Below are positions 50,694 through 58,745 of a stretch of DNA of 64,000 nucleotides, piece by piece; within the stretch, counting starts at the first letter, position 1, and the number at the start of each line of letters is the position of its first letter. The stretch lies in contig NZ_JARZAJ010000002.1 of assembly GCF_029892105.1 (NCBI RefSeq), positions 1 through 64,000 of the forward strand, written 5' to 3'. The notes beneath the pieces were generated by a model. That model had not been told where the DNA came from. It worked only from the letters and a program-made list of their open reading frames with translations, and searched no databases. Both the position numbers and the translations under genes were made by a program. Origin of the DNA: Kitasatospora sp. GP82 (GTDB taxonomy: Bacteria > Actinomycetota > Actinomycetes > Streptomycetales > Streptomycetaceae).

Positions 50694-51634
50694 TGGGCAT
50701 CTACGGTCAGGACTGGTCGTCCTACCAGGACGACCAACCGGACGTGTCCGGCCTGTCATTCGCGTTCGTCAAGATCACCGAAGGGCTCGGCTACACCAAC
50801 CCGCGCTGGGTCGCCCAGCGCGATCACGCCAAGGCCGCCGGCCTCGTGTGGGGCGGCTACCACTACCCGCACATGGCCAACTCCGTGCAGGGCGAGGCCG
50901 ACCGGTTCCTCGCGCAGGTCGCCTGGCAGCCGGGCGACCTGATCATCCTGGACTGGGAGGGCTACGACCCCACCAACTCGACTGTCAGCCACGCCGACCA
51001 GCTGGCCTACAAGGACTCCTGGCTCCGGTACGTCAAGACGAAGATGCCCGACCACCCGGTCGGCCTGTACTGCAACACCGACTACTGGCGAAACGTCGAC
51101 ACCAGCAGCTACTACGCCGACTTCCTGTGGATCGCCACGGCCGGACGCGCCCCCGGCGACCCCGGCATCCAAGCACCGTGGCTGTTCCACCAGTACACCG
51201 ACACCCCGGTTGACTCCGACTACTGCCACCTGGGCAGCACCGACGAACTCCACTCGTGGGCACTGTCGTTCACCCCCACCACCCAACCCACCCCGGCCCC
51301 GCCGGCAGAGGAGGACCCCTTGCCGTTCAGCGAGCAGGACATCCGGCGCTTCATCCACGAGGAGACCCTCAACACGGTCACCTCCATCCCCGCCCGCGAC
51401 ACCATCGCCTACGCCGTGCACTGGTGGCTCCACAAGGCGCTGACCGCCACCCCGGTCCCCGCCGTGGCCGGCCAGTCGTGGGGCGACCTGCTCCCGGAAC
51501 TGACCGCTGCGCTCTCCCAGCTGCCTCCGGCGGCACTCACCCAGCTGCAGACCGCCGTGACCGCCGCCATCAAGGACGCCACGGTGCACGTGCAGGTCGA
51601 CGTCACCGCACCGACCGCCCCCACCACTCACTGA
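50693..51634 (+). CDS. GH25 endolysin (muramidase)
   Basis: A 313-residue lysozyme. GIYGQDWSSYQ starts the GH25 TIM barrel, with Asp87 and Glu89 in LDWEGY as the catalytic pair. The helical C-terminal part after about residue 215 (FSEQDIRRFIHEETLNTV) is likely a wall-binding or dimer domain, with a Pro/Ala linker between. It cleaves peptidoglycan between MurNAc and GlcNAc during release. Start overlaps the preceding stop by 3 bp. Confidence 0.9.
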   Translation: MGIYGQDWSSYQDDQPDVSGLSFAFVKITEGLGYTNPRWVAQRDHAKAAGLVWGGYHYPHMANSVQGEADRFLAQVAWQPGDLIILDWEGYDPTNSTVSHADQLAYKDSWLRYVKTKMPDHPVGLYCNTDYWRNVDTSSYYADFLWIATAGRAPGDPGIQAPWLFHQYTDTPVDSDYCHLGSTDELHSWALSFTPTTQPTPAPPAEEDPLPFSEQDIRRFIHEETLNTVTSIPARDTIAYAVHWWLHKALTATPVPAVAGQSWGDLLPELTAALSQLPPAALTQLQTAVTAAIKDATVHVQVDVTAPTAPTTH

Positions 51635-51661
51635 ACCCTGCACCCGCAAAGGAACCGTCCC

Positions 51662-52009
51662 GTGGCCACTCCCTCCGCCCCCGTCGAGACCAAGATCAGA
51701 GCAGCGACCGCCGTCGCCACTGTCCTCGGCCTGGTCGTCACCGTCCTCAACGCCGTCGGCACCAATTCGGCGCTGCTCGGCTCCACCCCGCCGTGGATAC
51801 AGTCGATCGTCACCCTGCTCGCACCGCCGCTCGCGGTGTTCATCGCCGGGTGGATCGCCCCGCACACCCCCCGGCCCACCCCGGCACCCGCACCCGTCGC
51901 GGCCGTAACCGTCGTACCGGCGGCCGTCGCTACCGCCCCGGTCGTCCCGCAGGCGGTGGACCCGGCACCCGTGAGCGCCGTACCGCCTACCCCGCCGGCG
52001 GCCGGATGA
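51662..52009 (+). CDS. Putative holin
   Basis: A 115-residue protein with two hydrophobic helices (TVLGLVVTVLNAV, TLLAPPLAVFIAGWIA) and a Pro/Ala/Val-rich C-terminal tail. GTG 51662 has AAAGGAA 7–8 nt upstream. Size, helix number and position after endolysin suggest the hole-forming partner. Confidence 0.7.
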   Translation: MATPSAPVETKIRAATAVATVLGLVVTVLNAVGTNSALLGSTPPWIQSIVTLLAPPLAVFIAGWIAPHTPRPTPAPAPVAAVTVVPAAVATAPVVPQAVDPAPVSAVPPTPPAAG

Positions 52010-52254
52010 CCAGCCCCCCAGCCGATCTGCACGCCGCCCCCGACCCCGTCTACCGGGAGATCCAGGGCATCCGGGAAGCCCTGATCCGGGTCGACGGCAA
52101 GCTTGACGCCCTCGCCGAGCACAAGAGCCAGATCAACGACCACGAGACCCGGCTGCGCGCCCTGGAGGAACGCCGCCTCCCGCACTCCGCACTCAGCATC
52201 GCCTCCGCCGCAGCCGCCGCCATCGCCCTGATCTGGCAGGCCACTGGCCACTGA
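52006..52254 (+). CDS. Second membrane protein of the lysis module
   Basis: An 82-residue protein: an acidic coiled-coil (LIRVDGKLDALAEHKSQIND, HETRLRALEERR) then one membrane helix (SIASAAAAAIALIW). It could be an antiholin or spanin-like partner. Start overlaps the holin stop by 4 bp. A strong terminator follows. Confidence 0.65.
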   Translation: MTSPPADLHAAPDPVYREIQGIREALIRVDGKLDALAEHKSQINDHETRLRALEERRLPHSALSIASAAAAAIALIWQATGH

Positions 52255-52261
52255 ACACCAC

Positions 52262-52301
52262 AGCGCCCCCGCACCGGCAACACTGCCGGTGCGGGGGCGC
52301 T
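52262..52301 (+). terminator. Terminator of the late operon
   Basis: A perfect 18-bp stem (52262–52279 with 52284–52301), loop ACAC, then TCTTGT. It marks the end of the structural/lysis genes. Confidence 0.95.
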
Positions 52302-52331
52302 CTTGTCGTTTACGCGCGGGCAAGCCGTATG

Positions 52332-52856
52332 TCAGTGCAGGTCCCGGAGCATGACCGCGTACTTGGGAGAGTCCGGGAACGGCTGCCGGTCGCCGACCTT
52401 GCGGTACCCCCATGACTCGTACAGAGCCTGAACCTTAGGGTGGTCCGGGTCGACCAGCAGTACGGCAAGGTCTTCGGGCCGACGGTCGATCAGCTCGTCG
52501 TGAAGCCGTTGCGATATACCGGTCTTGCGCCACCGGGGCCGCACCATGATCTCGGACAAGCCGAACGTGCTCGCCGCCGCTGGCGCCGGGTCGATGTGCT
52601 CGCGCCACCACTCACGACCTGCCCCGAGCGGAGCACCGTACGCGAAGCCGACCGGCTGCCCGTCGTCGAAGCCGACCACGCATGAGAACCCGTCCAGGCC
52701 CGACCAGTGGTCGACGAACCATGGGAAGCGCTGAATGAAAGGGTCGTCCATCTGATCGGCGTAGGCATCCGCATGGACGTCGAGCAGCAGTTGACGAAAC
52801 TCGTTGGGCAGGTCGCCCGCGTGGTAGTGGCGTAGCTCAATCACGGTCGGCTCCAT
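52332..52856 (-). CDS. GNAT N-acetyltransferase
   Basis: A 174-residue acetyltransferase: LRHYHAGDLPNEF, FSCVVGFDDGQPVGFAYG, LSEIMVRPRWRKTGISQRLHD (the acetyl-CoA loop R-x-x-G-x-S) and VQALYESWGYRKVGD at the end. Substrate unknown. Overlaps the upstream regulator gene by 16 bp, so both come from one transcript on the minus strand, against the rest of the prophage cargo. Confidence 0.85.
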   Translation of the reverse strand: MEPTVIELRHYHAGDLPNEFRQLLLDVHADAYADQMDDPFIQRFPWFVDHWSGLDGFSCVVGFDDGQPVGFAYGAPLGAGREWWREHIDPAPAAASTFGLSEIMVRPRWRKTGISQRLHDELIDRRPEDLAVLLVDPDHPKVQALYESWGYRKVGDRQPFPDSPKYAVMLRDLH

Positions 52857-54103
52857 TCGCTTCGGAAGCGGTCAGCCCACTCTCGCGCAGTCGCTGAGTT
52901 CGGCGCCAGGGTGAACAGATCACGTTGGAAGTCGCCGAGCCGGGTCCGCAAGCGGCCCGGGATCGGTGCACCGGCCATCAGGTCGAAAACGCTCGACGCG
53001 GACGCTGTCGCCTGGTCGACGTCGCGTTGGTGGAGCTGTGCGAGGGCCAACCGTGCCATTGCTAGTGCCCGGTTGCGGCGGAACTGCTGGGGGATCTCTG
53101 CGAGTGCTCTGTGTGATGCCCCTTCGGCGCCCTCCGGATCACCGAGACGATCCCGGACGATCGCAGTGAGCGCGTGCAGCTCTGCTGGCCCGTAGAACGC
53201 CACCCACGAAGGCCGCAAAGTTGCCTGAGTCTTCGTCAGTGCTTCGGCCGCGTTTCCGATCGACCTAAGCGCCGCCTGCCGGTCGCCCCGGTTCGCGTGC
53301 CCGACCGCCGTCCTGGCGTGCCCGAGGGAGGCGAACAGCGGATCTCGACGAGTGATCCCGGTCGCCTGCGCGGCATGCGCCGCAGCCACCGCCTCGCCGT
53401 GCCGGTGTCGCTGGTGGGCGAGCATCGCGATCGAGTTCCACACCCGGAACTGTGCAGTTGGGTCCTGCGCAAGGCCGGCGAGCGTCATGCAGTGGTCGAG
53501 GTGCTGCTGCGCACGGTCGAGCTCGTGAGCGTCGATGCACGACCACGCGGCTACCGCCGTGTAGTCCGCCGCGACGCCAAACAGTCGGCGGCGCACGCGC
53601 TCACTGGCGCTGCCCTTCTGTTGAACGTCGAGAACCTGCCGGGCTCCGGCGAGCGCGGCCCGCTCCAGCGCCGCGTGGCCGCCCTGGTGGTCGTCGAGTG
53701 CATCCAGCGTTTCAAGCCCGGCACGCAGCCGATGAACGTCGGATGCGCCAACTGTCGCTCTGGAGACCAGGAGCGGGACGGCGACCGCTGCGGCGGCGGT
53801 CGGCCCGGACGTCAGGAAGGTGCGACGTCGCACGGGGACCTCCGGTGGTTCGGGGCGGTTGGCGCCCGGTGGGGTGAAGCCGAGTTCTTCGGCTGTGCAC
53901 CCGAATACTGCCGTCAGCGCGGCTCTGGTTTTCGACTGGGGCCAGCGGGTCACACCGGCCAGCAGGTTGTGGATGGTCCGCTCCGAGACCGTGCCTAACT
54001 TCCCGGTGAGCCGCTGGATCTCATCGTTCATCAGGCGCACTAACTCGGCCTGCTTCAGGTCGAGATCAGCCATGCGGGCGCGCAGCGCGACGTTGTCACC
54101 CAT
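52841..54103 (-). CDS. XRE/TPR-type transcriptional regulator
   Basis: A 420-residue protein. An N-terminal helix-turn-helix (DLKQAELVRLMNDEIQ, TVSERTIHNLLAGVTRW) is followed by RRRTFLTSG and a long Ala-rich repeat region with TPR-like helices (RVRRRLFGVAADYTAVAAW, QFRVWNSIAMLAHQRHRHG). This type is widespread in Streptomyces and not part of the normal phage core. It may control the GNAT gene and/or the divergent ATPase operon. Confidence 0.8.
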   Translation of the reverse strand: MGDNVALRARMADLDLKQAELVRLMNDEIQRLTGKLGTVSERTIHNLLAGVTRWPQSKTRAALTAVFGCTAEELGFTPPGANRPEPPEVPVRRRTFLTSGPTAAAAVAVPLLVSRATVGASDVHRLRAGLETLDALDDHQGGHAALERAALAGARQVLDVQQKGSASERVRRRLFGVAADYTAVAAWSCIDAHELDRAQQHLDHCMTLAGLAQDPTAQFRVWNSIAMLAHQRHRHGEAVAAAHAAQATGITRRDPLFASLGHARTAVGHANRGDRQAALRSIGNAAEALTKTQATLRPSWVAFYGPAELHALTAIVRDRLGDPEGAEGASHRALAEIPQQFRRNRALAMARLALAQLHQRDVDQATASASSVFDLMAGAPIPGRLRTRLGDFQRDLFTLAPNSATAREWADRFRSEWSRP

Positions 54104-54308
54104 GAGCCCAAAGTAGCGCCGTCATCACGCCACGCGCAGACAGCTGGGTAATCCCGAGGTCAAATCTTCCGATCGCCCGCGAGCAGAACACCCCGGCTTT
54201 TTCCTGACTGTCGTTGCCCTGACGGTCGTTGACTGGTCATGCCGCTCGGGACGACAGGCCGAAGCGCCGGGCCCTGTCGGGAAGCCACCAGGTGGCATAA
54301 ACGCGGCG

Positions 54309-54339
54309 GTCTCGTCCCTGCCCCCGGCGGGGACGAGAC
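54309..54339. terminator. Hairpin upstream of the cargo operon
   Basis: GTCTCGTCCC/GGGACGAGAC (54309–54318 with 54330–54339), 27 bp before the next start, in the 263-bp divergent gap 54,104–54,366. Confidence 0.45.
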
Positions 54340-54366
54340 TGCCGACCAGGTCAAGGGAGTTCGCCC

Positions 54367-54597
54367 ATGTTCGCCGCCGTCGTCGATGTGCTGCCGCGCC
54401 GGGTGCCGGGTTCCACCGGGCACCTTGAGATGCGTCGGGCGCCGGCCGCCTACTACGGCGCACTGGCTACGTGGCAGTCGGCTCAGACCCTCGCGCTTTA
54501 CGTGCCGGACGAGTCCCGGCCACGCGCTCGGGCTCGGGTCCTGTCGCAGCTCGCCGAGGGGCGACGCAGGCGAGCGGCGTATCGGGGCCAGCGGTGA
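54367..54597 (+). CDS. Small basic cargo protein
   Basis: A 76-residue protein (MFAAVVDVLPRRVPGST..., AAYYGALATWQSAQTLALYVP, ending in ARVLSQLAEGRRRRAAYRG). AAGGGAG lies 8 nt upstream of ATG. It overlaps the RsbW-like ATPase by 4 bp, suggesting that both act together. No family recognised. Confidence 0.65.
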   Translation: MFAAVVDVLPRRVPGSTGHLEMRRAPAAYYGALATWQSAQTLALYVPDESRPRARARVLSQLAEGRRRRAAYRGQR

Positions 54598-55043
54598 CCA
54601 CCGCGACCGCCACGGCACCCATCGAGCGGTCGGCCGCGCGGCGCGTGGCCCGGCGTGATCTCTCCATGGGGCCGGGGGTTGGCTGCAGGGCCCGTGACTT
54701 CGTTTCTGACCGGCTGGGCGCATGGGGGCTGGCTCACCTCATCGACACGGCTGAAGGGCTCATCACCGAGCTTGTGAACAACGTCCATCGGCACACCGGT
54801 TGCACCCGCACCCGCGTGCTGCTGGACCTGAGCGGCCCTGTTGTACGCATCGGCGTCCGCGACTCTTCCGGGGCCTATCCGGTCCTGATCACGGCTGGCC
54901 CTGACGACGAGAACGGGCGCGGCATCGACATGGTCGCGAAGCTCTCGCACCGGTGGGGAATCGAGCTCGAACCTCGCGGCAAGGTCGTGTGGTTCGAACT
55001 CCGAACCGGTGACGGGCGCGGCGCCCACCAGGCCGCCGCGTAA
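54594..55043 (+). CDS. RsbW-like ATP-binding protein (HATPase_c)
   Basis: A 149-residue protein with the GHKL N-box (ITELVNNVHRHTG, about residues 57–69) and G1 (DDENGRGIDMV, 105–114), ending HRWGIELEPRGKVVWFEL. This is the single-domain anti-sigma/kinase-like type abundant in Streptomyces, where it often accompanies XRE and DUF397 genes. GTG start overlaps the previous stop. Confidence 0.85.
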   Translation: MTTATATAPIERSAARRVARRDLSMGPGVGCRARDFVSDRLGAWGLAHLIDTAEGLITELVNNVHRHTGCTRTRVLLDLSGPVVRIGVRDSSGAYPVLITAGPDDENGRGIDMVAKLSHRWGIELEPRGKVVWFELRTGDGRGAHQAAA

Positions 55044-55093
55044 CAACCAGGCTCTCCCCACTGTGGGGAGGCCAACAGGAGAGGAAGACCACC

Positions 55094-55609
55094 ATGACCC
55101 ACGATGACAACTACTTCACCAACCCGCCCAGCTGTCGCCTCGGTGCACTCGCCGTCTTCCTGGACGAGAAGGAGGGCGACGACGCTGGTGTTCTCATCGT
55201 CCGCAAGGTCTACAAGGACGCGAAGGGCAACCCGTTCCCGTGGGGGCTCGTCGGCGGGTCCGTCCTTGGCCACGAGCGGATCAGTGACGGGTGGTCGCGC
55301 GAGATCGGCGAGGAGACCGGGTTCACGGACGTGGAGCCCGGCGAACTCCTGGTGGTGGACGACGTTCCCGCCTCGAACGGCTACGCGAAGGGCGTGAACT
55401 TCGTGTTCTTCGGCGGCCGGATCAAGGAAGGCACGCCGATCACGCTCCCGGCCGACGAGTTGTCGGAGTACAAGTTCGTCTCGCGCCGTGACTGGGCCGA
55501 GTACCTGAGCGCGCACGACGTGCGGCGCGTGGGTGAAGCGCTGAACGCCCTGACGACCGGCCACACCGTCTACCTGGTGCACGGGCACAAGATCGCAGCT
55601 GTCGCATAG
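55094..55609 (+). CDS. Nudix hydrolase
   Basis: A 171-residue protein with a complete Nudix box from Gly55 (G-x5-Glu61-x7-Arg69-Glu70-x2-Glu73-Glu74-x-Gly76), after WGLVG. Nudix enzymes hydrolyse nucleoside diphosphate-linked substrates; which one is not visible. ATG 55094 has GAGAGGAAG 7 nt upstream. Between it and the next gene is a 257-bp gap with one strong hairpin. Confidence 0.88.
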   Translation: MTHDDNYFTNPPSCRLGALAVFLDEKEGDDAGVLIVRKVYKDAKGNPFPWGLVGGSVLGHERISDGWSREIGEETGFTDVEPGELLVVDDVPASNGYAKGVNFVFFGGRIKEGTPITLPADELSEYKFVSRRDWAEYLSAHDVRRVGEALNALTTGHTVYLVHGHKIAAVA

Positions 55610-55739
55610 CCGCCCAGAAGACTCCGCCCGACCCAGCAAAGCAGCGAGCGCGGCTCACGCGAAGCGCGCGACGCCACCAACCCCAGCGTACGGCGTGCCG
55701 TGCCTCCCCTAGCCATGACCAGGGCAGGCCCCAAGACTC

Positions 55740-55780
55740 CCGTTCCGGCGAACGGGCAAGCCGATCCATCGCCGGAACGG
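55740..55780 (+). terminator. Hairpin after the Nudix gene
   Basis: A 12-bp stem (55740–55751 with 55769–55780) with a 17-nt loop, in the gap 55,610–55,866. Confidence 0.55.
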
Positions 55781-55866
55781 GGCGCCACCCGCTACGCCGA
55801 GCGGCGCAGCGGCAGTAACACCGGGCACGGCACCCGCCGTTCCCGTGGACAAGAGGAGGTAAGCAC

Positions 55867-56106
55867 GTGAGCAAGTCCGTCGAGTTCAACCCGGCGTCGC
55901 ACCCGGGCCTGGAGTGGTCGGTGGCGTCGTTCTCCCACCTGGACGACAAGGTGGAGTGCTTCGCGGTCGCCGACGCCGGTAACGGCCTGGTGGCGCTCGC
56001 CAACATCAACAACGACGGCGCCGTGATCACCGGCACCCCCGGTGAGCTGCGCAAGCTGCGCGACGCCTTCGCCGCCGGCCAGTACGACCGCCTGATCGGC
56101 GCCTGA
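55867..56106 (+). CDS. DUF397-like small protein
   Basis: A 79-residue protein: FNPASHPGLEWSVASFSHLDD, VECFAVADAGNGLVALANIN and a C-terminal TPGELRKLRDAFAAGQYDRLI. The Trp-Ser, Cys-Val and C-terminal helix pattern resembles DUF397, which in Streptomyces pairs with XRE regulators (whiJ/abaA-like sets). GTG with AAGAGGAGG 6 nt upstream. A hairpin separates it from the cupin gene. Alternatively it is a peptide precursor for that oxygenase; the evidence for this is only adjacency. Confidence 0.6.
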   Translation: MSKSVEFNPASHPGLEWSVASFSHLDDKVECFAVADAGNGLVALANINNDGAVITGTPGELRKLRDAFAAGQYDRLIGA

Positions 56107-56127
56107 CGCACCAGCAAGTGAACGAGA

Positions 56128-56160
56128 GGCGACCGCCCCAATTGAGGTGGGGCGGTCGCC
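56128..56160 (+). terminator. Attenuator hairpin between the small protein and the cupin gene
   Basis: A perfect 12-bp stem (GGCGACCGCCCC with GGGGCGGTCGCC, 56128–56139 and 56149–56160), 22 bp after the small gene. It would reduce read-through and favour the small protein. Confidence 0.7.
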
Positions 56161-56195
56161 CCTCTTGCCCCACCTTACGAGAAGGGAGCGCCACC

Positions 56196-57056
56196 GTGCA
56201 GACTGCACTTTCAAGGCTGGTCACCGACCCGGACACCTTTCGGGCCGCGTGGCCCTCGGTGCCCACGGTGTACGACCGTGATGCGGCGGACCTGCAGCAG
56301 CTCGCCACCAGGCAGGCGGCCCGCGAGATCCTGGGCGACCCGGATATCCGTCCGGGCGGGTTCGGCATGGTCCGTGACGGCGTGCTGACCGCCGAGCGGC
56401 CGTCCGCTGACCACCCGACGGACACCCTCGTTCTCAACGGCCTGCACCGGTCCTACCCGCCGATCATGGAGTTCTGCAAGGAACTGTCATCCATGCTTGG
56501 CCACCCCGTGACGGGGAACTTCTACCTCACCCCGGCCGACAAGGCGCGGGGGTTCGGGTGGCACTGGGACTGTCATCACGTCTTCATCGCGCAGGCCGAG
56601 GGCGCGAAGGAGTGGCGGCTGTTCGCCCCGACGTTCGTCAACCCGCTGGAGCACCACAACTGGTCGAAGATCGGGTTCTCGCCGGAGGACAAGCTCCGAT
56701 TCGCAGTGGACGCCCCGGACTTCTCGGTCACCCTCCGGGCCGGGCAGGTGCTGTTCATCCCGCGCGGGTGGGTGCATGCCGGGCAGAGCACCGAGGAACA
56801 CAGCCTTCACATCACCTTCGGTGTGCAACTCCTGACGAGGCACTGGGCGTTGCGCAAGCTCTGGGAGCTGGGCGAAGACAGCGAGGCCCTGCGCGAGGCG
56901 CTTCCGCCGAACCTCGGTGGGCAGGACTTCACCAGGCTGGCTGGCGGACTGGTCGAGATGTTCCGCGACTCGCTGGCCGAGCTTCCGACCGATACGGTCG
57001 CTCTGCGGCTCCGCTCGGCACAGCGTCTCTCGGTGCTCGGCCAGGAACCCAAGTAG
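56196..57056 (+). CDS. JmjC/cupin-type 2-oxoglutarate oxygenase
   Basis: A 286-residue protein of the JmjC/ROXA-like cupin class. The iron triad is His123-x-Asp125 (WHWDCHH) with distal His194 in IPRGWVHAGQS; GAKEWRLFAP forms the first strands. The C-terminal helical domain (ALRKLWELGEDSEAL) resembles that of ribosomal oxygenases. It probably hydroxylates a protein or peptide. GTG with AAGGGAG 8 nt upstream. Substrate unknown; the small protein 90 bp upstream is one candidate. Confidence 0.8.
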   Translation: MQTALSRLVTDPDTFRAAWPSVPTVYDRDAADLQQLATRQAAREILGDPDIRPGGFGMVRDGVLTAERPSADHPTDTLVLNGLHRSYPPIMEFCKELSSMLGHPVTGNFYLTPADKARGFGWHWDCHHVFIAQAEGAKEWRLFAPTFVNPLEHHNWSKIGFSPEDKLRFAVDAPDFSVTLRAGQVLFIPRGWVHAGQSTEEHSLHITFGVQLLTRHWALRKLWELGEDSEALREALPPNLGGQDFTRLAGGLVEMFRDSLAELPTDTVALRLRSAQRLSVLGQEPK

Positions 57057-57075
57057 AGCGGCGGATCAGCGGAGC

Positions 57076-57342
57076 ATGGCGGGGCGGAAGAACGGCGGAA
57101 AGCACCGTAGGCGGTGCCAGTGGTCCGGCTGTCAGCACTACGCGACTCTGCGGGACTTGGACACCGGAAAGGACTTCTGCCTTAGCTGCGCCCTCGCCAT
57201 GCTCTACGCGGCGGAAGACCCGATCACCAACTTTCGGGAGTTCGACGACTCGACCGCGTACGCCGAGGCTCTGAGGAAGCGCCCAATCCTCGGGCTGTTC
57301 GGCTGGCCCGGCACTATCCCGCCGGACGACGCTGGCCGATAA
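57076..57342 (+). CDS. Small zinc-finger-like cargo protein
   Basis: An 88-residue protein: RRCQWSGCQHYATLRDLDTG then FCLSCALAML makes a C-x4-C...C-x2-C zinc site (residues 14–38). The rest is unrecognised (EFDDSTAYAEALRKRP). Just downstream of the oxygenase, likely in the same transcript. Confidence 0.65.
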   Translation: MAGRKNGGKHRRRCQWSGCQHYATLRDLDTGKDFCLSCALAMLYAAEDPITNFREFDDSTAYAEALRKRPILGLFGWPGTIPPDDAGR

Positions 57343-57374
57343 CCTCGGAGTGACGCCGAGCGAGAGGATCAGCC

Positions 57375-57680
57375 GTGCTCGAACCCGACGACGAACCCAT
57401 GTCCGACTGGTACGCCGCGCGTGCCGACTGCACCCGGCCGCCGGGAACACGAGACGCACTGATACTCGCATCGGACGTACGACGGGGGCACCTGTTCCAA
57501 GACACCCCGCGCCTGGTGGTGGAGTGGGACGGTGGGCAGTGGCAGCCGGTAGGTGTGGCCGACACCTACGCCGACGCCTACCCGATGATCGTTCGGCGTG
57601 GTACCAGCTTCGCCCCACCTCAGGATGACACCCCTGTTGCTCTACTGCGCAAGGGCAACGGGCGGCACCGCAGGAACTAG
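57375..57680 (+). CDS. Small cargo protein of unknown function
   Basis: A 101-residue protein from GTG 57375 (GAGAGGA upstream); ATG 57399 (MSDWYAAR) is an alternative. It has DTPRLVVEWDGGQWQPVGVA and DTYADAYPMIVRRG, beta-rich, ending in a basic tail. No family recognised. Confidence 0.6.
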   Translation: MLEPDDEPMSDWYAARADCTRPPGTRDALILASDVRRGHLFQDTPRLVVEWDGGQWQPVGVADTYADAYPMIVRRGTSFAPPQDDTPVALLRKGNGRHRRN

Positions 57681-57782
57681 GCGACTTGGACCCAAGCAGC
57701 GCGCGGTGCTTCCTGGGATTACGCCCTCGCTTTCGCTGCGATCCCCGGCCTCGTCCCGCTGCTGTTCCCGGCAGGGCGGGGC

Positions 57783-58049
57783 CTACTCGTTCCCGTCGAC
57801 CTGGTCGACGCGCTCGGCGACGAACGTGCCTCGCTGCGGACGGGTATGAACCCACCCCTCGTCCCGTAGGTACTCGACTGCGTGGCGGGCCGTGTTCCGC
57901 GCGACGCCGTACGTCTGGATCAACTTTGCCTCGGACGGCACGCGACTTCCGACCTTGAGTTCGCCGGACCGGATAGCGCGGATGATGTCCGCTGCAATCT
58001 GCTGGTACGGGTGTTCCTCGGCGTCAGGGTCGATCGGAGTTGCGTCCAT
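57783..58049 (-). CDS. GntR-family repressor (KorSA/TraR-like)
   Basis: An 88-residue protein consisting only of the GntR winged helix: HPYQQIAADIIRAIRSGEL, GSRVPSEAKLIQTYGVARNTARHAVEYLRDEGWV and GTFVAERV (read as pieces). No effector domain follows. Such small GntR proteins control transfer and replication in Streptomyces integrative plasmids (KorSA of pSAM2, from memory). ATG 58049 lacks a ribosome site, so a leaderless mRNA is likely. Divergent from a membrane protein across repeated boxes. Confidence 0.75.
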   Translation of the reverse strand: MDATPIDPDAEEHPYQQIAADIIRAIRSGELKVGSRVPSEAKLIQTYGVARNTARHAVEYLRDEGWVHTRPQRGTFVAERVDQVDGNE

Positions 58050-58102
58050 ACGGAGAGGGTAGGGCGCCAAGAACGTCCCCGCGCGTTCTGGTACGAGCCT
58101 GA

Positions 58103-58137
58103 ACGTACCTAGACGTACCTATAGGAGTTAGGTACGG
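58103..58137. promoter_or_regulatory. GntR operator array (ACGTACCTA boxes)
   Basis: Two tandem boxes, ACGTACCTAG (58103–58112) and ACGTACCTAT (58113–58122), one helical turn apart, and an inverted TTAGGTACGG (58128–58137). They lie between the GntR gene and the divergent membrane protein gene. The outer boxes can form a hairpin GTACCTA/TAGGTAC. Confidence 0.65.
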
Positions 58138-58220
58138 TCGGTGACACAAAGAAACCCCCGGAAGCCGATTAGGGCCGGCGACCGGGGGCGAATCGTCGAC
58201 AGCTTTAGGGAGCTGCCAAC

Positions 58221-58745
58221 ATGTCCGACCTTACATTCTGGGCCTGGTTCTACACATGCGCCGGAGCCTTGGTGCTCGCGTTCGCCTCGGCGCTATACCT
58301 GAGCGCAACGAACGCCCCCACTGGCCGCCACCGCGCTGGGGCATCTCGACCCATGCGGGTGGAGCTGGACGGGCTCCGCGTGCCGGCCTACTACCGCCGT
58401 ACCCCGGAGCCGTTCCCGGCGACCGCGTCCGAGCTGAGTCCGGCGCCCGTCCACCTGCCGACTCCCGAGCGAACCCCGCCGGTCAGTCCGACCCGGCAGC
58501 AGATCGAGGCAAGGGTGATCAAGCGGGAGCAGCGGGCACGTCTAGTGGTCGAGCCGGTCGTCGAGCCGGCGGCTACCCCCGAAGCCGAGTACCGACCGAT
58601 CACCGGCCGCGTGGTCCCGCTCTGGGACAGGACAGAGGAACGGCTGCGACAGGTACGACTCCAAGCCCTCACGGCATTGGCCGAAGGACTGCCCGATCCT
58701 GAGTACACATACGAGGGCGCGCACTGCCTCGGGGCGGTGGCGTGA
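58221..58745 (+). CDS. Membrane protein divergent from the GntR gene
   Basis: A 174-residue protein: one N-terminal membrane segment (FWAWFYTCAGALVLAFASALYL, about 5–26, read in two halves), then a Pro-rich cytoplasmic part and a charged helical tail (QQIEARVIKREQRARLVVE, RTEERLRQVRLQALTALAE). This type follows korSA-like genes in actinomycete integrative elements. Upstream 58,154–58,186 has a CCCCCGG/CCGGGGG hairpin. Start ATG with AGGGAG 8 nt upstream. Confidence 0.7.
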   Translation: MSDLTFWAWFYTCAGALVLAFASALYLSATNAPTGRHRAGASRPMRVELDGLRVPAYYRRTPEPFPATASELSPAPVHLPTPERTPPVSPTRQQIEARVIKREQRARLVVEPVVEPAATPEAEYRPITGRVVPLWDRTEERLRQVRLQALTALAEGLPDPEYTYEGAHCLGAVA

